Positions 61,054-64,000 of a DNA stretch of 64,000 nt are shown here, in pieces. How positions within the stretch are numbered: the first letter of the stretch is position 1; every line of letters starts with the position of its first letter. The notes beneath the pieces were generated by a model, which did not search any database, was not told the origin of the DNA, and saw nothing but the letters and a program-made list of their open reading frames with translations. Both the position numbers and the translations under genes were made by a program. The stretch lies in contig VIIQ02000228.1 of assembly GCA_007449985.2 (NCBI GenBank), positions 47,315-111,314 of the forward strand, given 5' to 3'. The DNA comes from Desmodesmus armatus (lineage: Eukaryota > Chlorophyta > Chlorophyceae > Sphaeropleales > Scenedesmaceae).

Positions 61054-61262
61054 GGGGGGGGGGGGGGTAGCAACTGAACTCTGGCCTGATCTGGCCTGAT
61101 CTGCAGTCACACAGTGCTGGGAGGGGGGGGTGAGCAAGAAGCACTTTAGCCCCTGAAACCATCCCCCAGTGATCTGCAGTCAAACAGTGCTGAGGGGGGG
61201 GGGGGAACTCCTTTCGTGACACAGACGAACACGGTGTATCAGCTTCAAACAAACGTTACCCA
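61020..61262. repeat. G-runs and a partial tandem repeat
   Basis: A G-run of ~48 bp with one A (61022-61067) is followed by two copies of TGATCTGCAGTCAMACAGTG, each leading to a G-run (61098 and 61172). Assembly across such runs may be unreliable. Confidence 0.75.
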
Positions 61263-61263
61263 A

Positions 61264-61549
61264 GGGGTCCACCACAAACCTACAGCCAGGGGGGGGAGAC
61301 GCTCGTTTTGCTGCTGCCCCTCCCCCGCATCCGTTTTAGGCTTTCTGGCTCGCGGACCCCTACCCCCCTGACGGTTTTAGGCTTGTCGTCAGGTACTGCT
61401 GCTTCCCCCTGTGCACAGCCGCTGGACCCCTACCCCCCCTGACGTTTGAGGCTGTTTATCGATCGACCCCTACCCCATACCCCCCTCTCGACTTTAGGTT
61501 CGGCGTCTCCCCCCCCTGGCTCCCTGGCTGTAGGTTTGTGGTGGACCCC
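61264..61549. mobile_element. MITE-like element, 286 bp, perfect 28-bp TIRs
   Basis: The left end GGGGTCCACCACAAACCTAC continues AGCCAGGG and is exactly mirrored at the right end. CAA lies on both outer sides (61261-61263 and 61550-61552), consistent with a 3-bp duplication. The interior is C-rich with repeated CGGACCCCTACCCCCCTGAC and TTTTAGGCTT words. No coding. It is the same family as 25986-26289; the superfamily is not assigned. Confidence 0.85.
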
Positions 61550-61552
61550 CAA

Positions 61553-64000
61553 CCGGGAAGAAGATTGTGGTTGCCTCAGCTCAGTGTGACACACCCACAG
61601 TGAGGGCTACCGTTTTGTTGTTGACATAGAGAAAAACTTTGTTGCACTTTGCAGGGCACGAGGAGATGCCTACAGTGAAAGTGGTTTGAAAGTGTGGGGC
61701 GAGTGTGATGTCGACTTTCAGGCCTTCTGTGGACCTCGTTGCTGCCTGATGATCGTTCAAAATCAACCAACTGATCCTTAGAAAGTGTGAAAAGATCATG
61801 CGCCCTCAACATGCGACGCATGTCATGCGACCCTGAGAGCCACAACCCTGTTACAAGGTGACAGTCCCCATATCTGCGCATATGTTAAGGGCTCCCACCA
61901 CAGGTCCGCCGCTTTCGATTTGAACATGCAAACATCATTAAATACATTCGAAAACAACGTGTGTTCAATCTTGGGAGCTGCCGCGAACGTTTGCTCACGA
62001 TCTGGCGACAGCAGCAGATGACAGCTCATCATCAGTGACCACAAATCTGCGCACCCTCAAAACGCACTCTGAGAGCTGTTGAGGATAGGAGGGGTTTGTA
62101 AATATTTTTAAACATTTTTGGCTTTTGCCCACCACCAGAGGGCTTCTGCACTGCACATTGCACAGCTTGAGTGACCTAGCAGTGGCGCGGTGCTGGTTCA
62201 CACCAGGCTGCTGATCCCAACATGTTCCTGCACTTTGCCGCTGACATCTGCTGCACCTGGAGCGCTAGCCCACGACAAGCAGCTTGTGCAGCAGCAGAGG
62301 CCGCCGAGGTAGCACTGCCAATGTCTGCGCATGCCCCACTACCATGCTGGTTTGCTGGTTTGCTGCACATGTAGGCTGCTGCTGCAGCTTGGTCCACAAC
62401 TGGTGTAAGGCTGAGCTGGCAGGGCATTCTCTCCTTGTGTTGTACTGCTGGCGTACTGCTCCAGGGGTGGCACTGGCAGCAGTGGCAGCAGCAGCTTTGC
62501 ATTTGCCACACAGACAACCTCAGCACAAGGCAGCTTCCTGGTTGCTGCTGGGGTCACTGCTGGTGCTGGTGCAGTTGCTGCTGCTGCCCCACACTTTTCA
62601 AATGTGTGTTACTGTATGCCTCGGCCCACACCCTCCTTCTGCCCTCTTTTTTGACGCTATGCTCTTCCACCACTGCCCCTTGCAGATTGCAGCCAGCAGG
62701 CAAGGCTTGTGCAGTGTGTTGCTCCACATTTTTGACCGGAGGTGTGTGGCTCAAAATCCTGAAACAAATTGTTTACATGTAAAAAGTAATTTTGTTGCAC
62801 AAACATGCGCGTCTTGACAACCTCCTAACATAGCGGACAGATCTGTCGCCCATCAACTGCTGTCTTTCACAACCCAGGGCCCAGGGGCTTTTTGACTAAA
62901 TAGATGTTATCAAACGTAAAACATAGCATATGTTCAAAAGTAAAAGCCCTGCGGCTGCCTATACTGGCCAAACGGCCGGGTGCGCAGATTAGTGGGGTGC
63001 GCAGATTAGGGGACCCCCACCTTGTACTGGGCAATCTACTGTTGTGGTGTCTACTGCTGTTGGCACCCGGGCTGTAGAAGCAGTTGACCACAGACCATTC
63101 TTATGATGTATTTAGGAATGCGCCATGTTGCAAGCGTAATGGCCACCTGTGCTGGCATAATAGTTGCCATCAGATCACAGCCCACTGCTGGACTCACTCA
63201 GCCCCTCACAGCCTTGCACACCGGCACCGATTCATCCTCTTTCAACAACCAGCAAGCAATGTGCGCTGTGCGCACGATCACCCCGTTGGCAGCACGGGAC
63301 CCGTACCGGGCCCGTGGCTGATGCCGATAGTGAGCTGGCTGACTTGGAGGGCGTCCTGTCTGCTCTGCCTCTTAGCTGGCGGAACGCTGCTGAGGCAGCG
63401 ACCCCGGTTGGTTCATGGGGCGCTTGAAGCGTTTTTGGAGACCGATGGCTACTCGCCAGCTAGCTTTTCTCGTGCTGTCACGCAGCGCGAGCTGCAAGTG
63501 GAGTGTGGCCTGGGTGTCAGGTTTGGGGTGGCGCCTCGGCGCCACCACTGTTCCCCTCTAGGCGTTGTCTGTGCGCAAGGCTACTGCCTGCCCTGCAGCT
63601 GCGGCCCTTGGCAGACCTGCGTGCGCGGTACCGTCGGGACTTTTGTTGATTATGTTGCCCCTGTGGTGGTGCGAGGCAATCCGGATGGGTGGGCGCCTGT
63701 TGTAGTCGGTTGCTGCAGCGCAGCGCCAACTCTGGAAGCTGCAGTGTGACAACCACTATAAGGAAGTTTTTTGGCGGTTGGCTCTCAACGGCCTGGCGAC
63801 AGCAGAGCGCATGCATGTGCATGCATGATCGTGATGTGTGTTTTTGGTGAGCGGTGGTCAGCCCGGCCCGCGCCACCACTACTGGGAGTGTCTGTTGCCC
63901 AAGCTGTTGTGGCCCAGCTACAGCAGCACATATCAGGTTGGTTCCCTGCCCCTTCAGCCCCATCATGTCTTGTGTATGTTGTTAAACACATGAGTTACAA
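61553..64000. other. No gene confidently recognised
   Basis: Short frames only up to 63080. In 63300-63480 a plus-strand stretch (ELADLEGVLSALPLSWRNAA) faintly recalls the ELAVLVAAIPSAWQDAARAV region of the LINE ORF2 C-terminus at 52.7 kb, so a decayed LINE fragment is possible. The rest is unassigned. Confidence 0.35.

Overview
The window looks like nuclear DNA of a green alga, most likely a chlorophyte of the Chlamydomonadales. The grounds are spliceosomal GT-AG introns, Ala/Gln-rich CAG/GCA-biased coding sequence, an Osser-like Ty1/copia element, TTTAGGG-type telomere motifs and a very high load of tandem repeats and retroelements. The order-level assignment is an inference; no marker gene (rRNA or a conserved housekeeping protein) is present to fix the species.

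Layout. 1-12.3 kb: a ~1.1-1.2 kb dispersed repeat (called R1 here) in tandem and inverted copies, one of them split by a complete 5.9 kb copia retrotransposon with LTRs, target duplication, primer site and gag-pol. 13.2-18.2 kb: satellite DNA (a 724-bp higher-order repeat, a 147-bp tandem repeat, a poly-C minisatellite) and an inverted telomere-like block. 19.4-22.2 kb: a decayed RTE-like LINE plus an oppositely oriented copy of its 3' end. 25.0-30.1 kb (minus): a two-exon gene for a Golgi-type glycosyltransferase resembling GT54/MGAT4, with a ~4 kb intron that holds a MITE-like element. 32.2-34.2 kb: a complete gag-only LTR element. 35.3-42.8 kb: an intron-rich gene with a SAP-like motif, a Crypton/Ndc10-type tyrosine recombinase domain and a GCR1_C-like C-terminus. 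47.0-50.2 kb (minus): a damaged LINE with ORF1, endonuclease and the N-terminal part of the RT. 50.2-58.8 kb: a nested pile-up of at least 16 non-LTR insertions from three families, all pointing the same way, many landing again on the same few target motifs. 58.8-61 kb: an AT-rich island with an organelle-type tRNA-Pro(UGG). 61.3 kb: a perfect-TIR MITE-like element. The rest is non-coding as far as I can see.

Only two loci look like possible host genes: the GT54-like glycosyltransferase and the Crypton-like recombinase gene. The recombinase may instead be a resident mobile element. The remaining coding capacity belongs to retroelements. The copia element and the gag-only element share Gag sequence and the same unusual half-tRNA-type primer site, so the first is a plausible helper for the second. 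In the 50-59 kb array, the short non-coding families share a 3' tail core with the longer LINE family, which suggests a helper/parasite relation there too.

Exon boundaries were read by eye from splice consensus and frame; none has transcript support.
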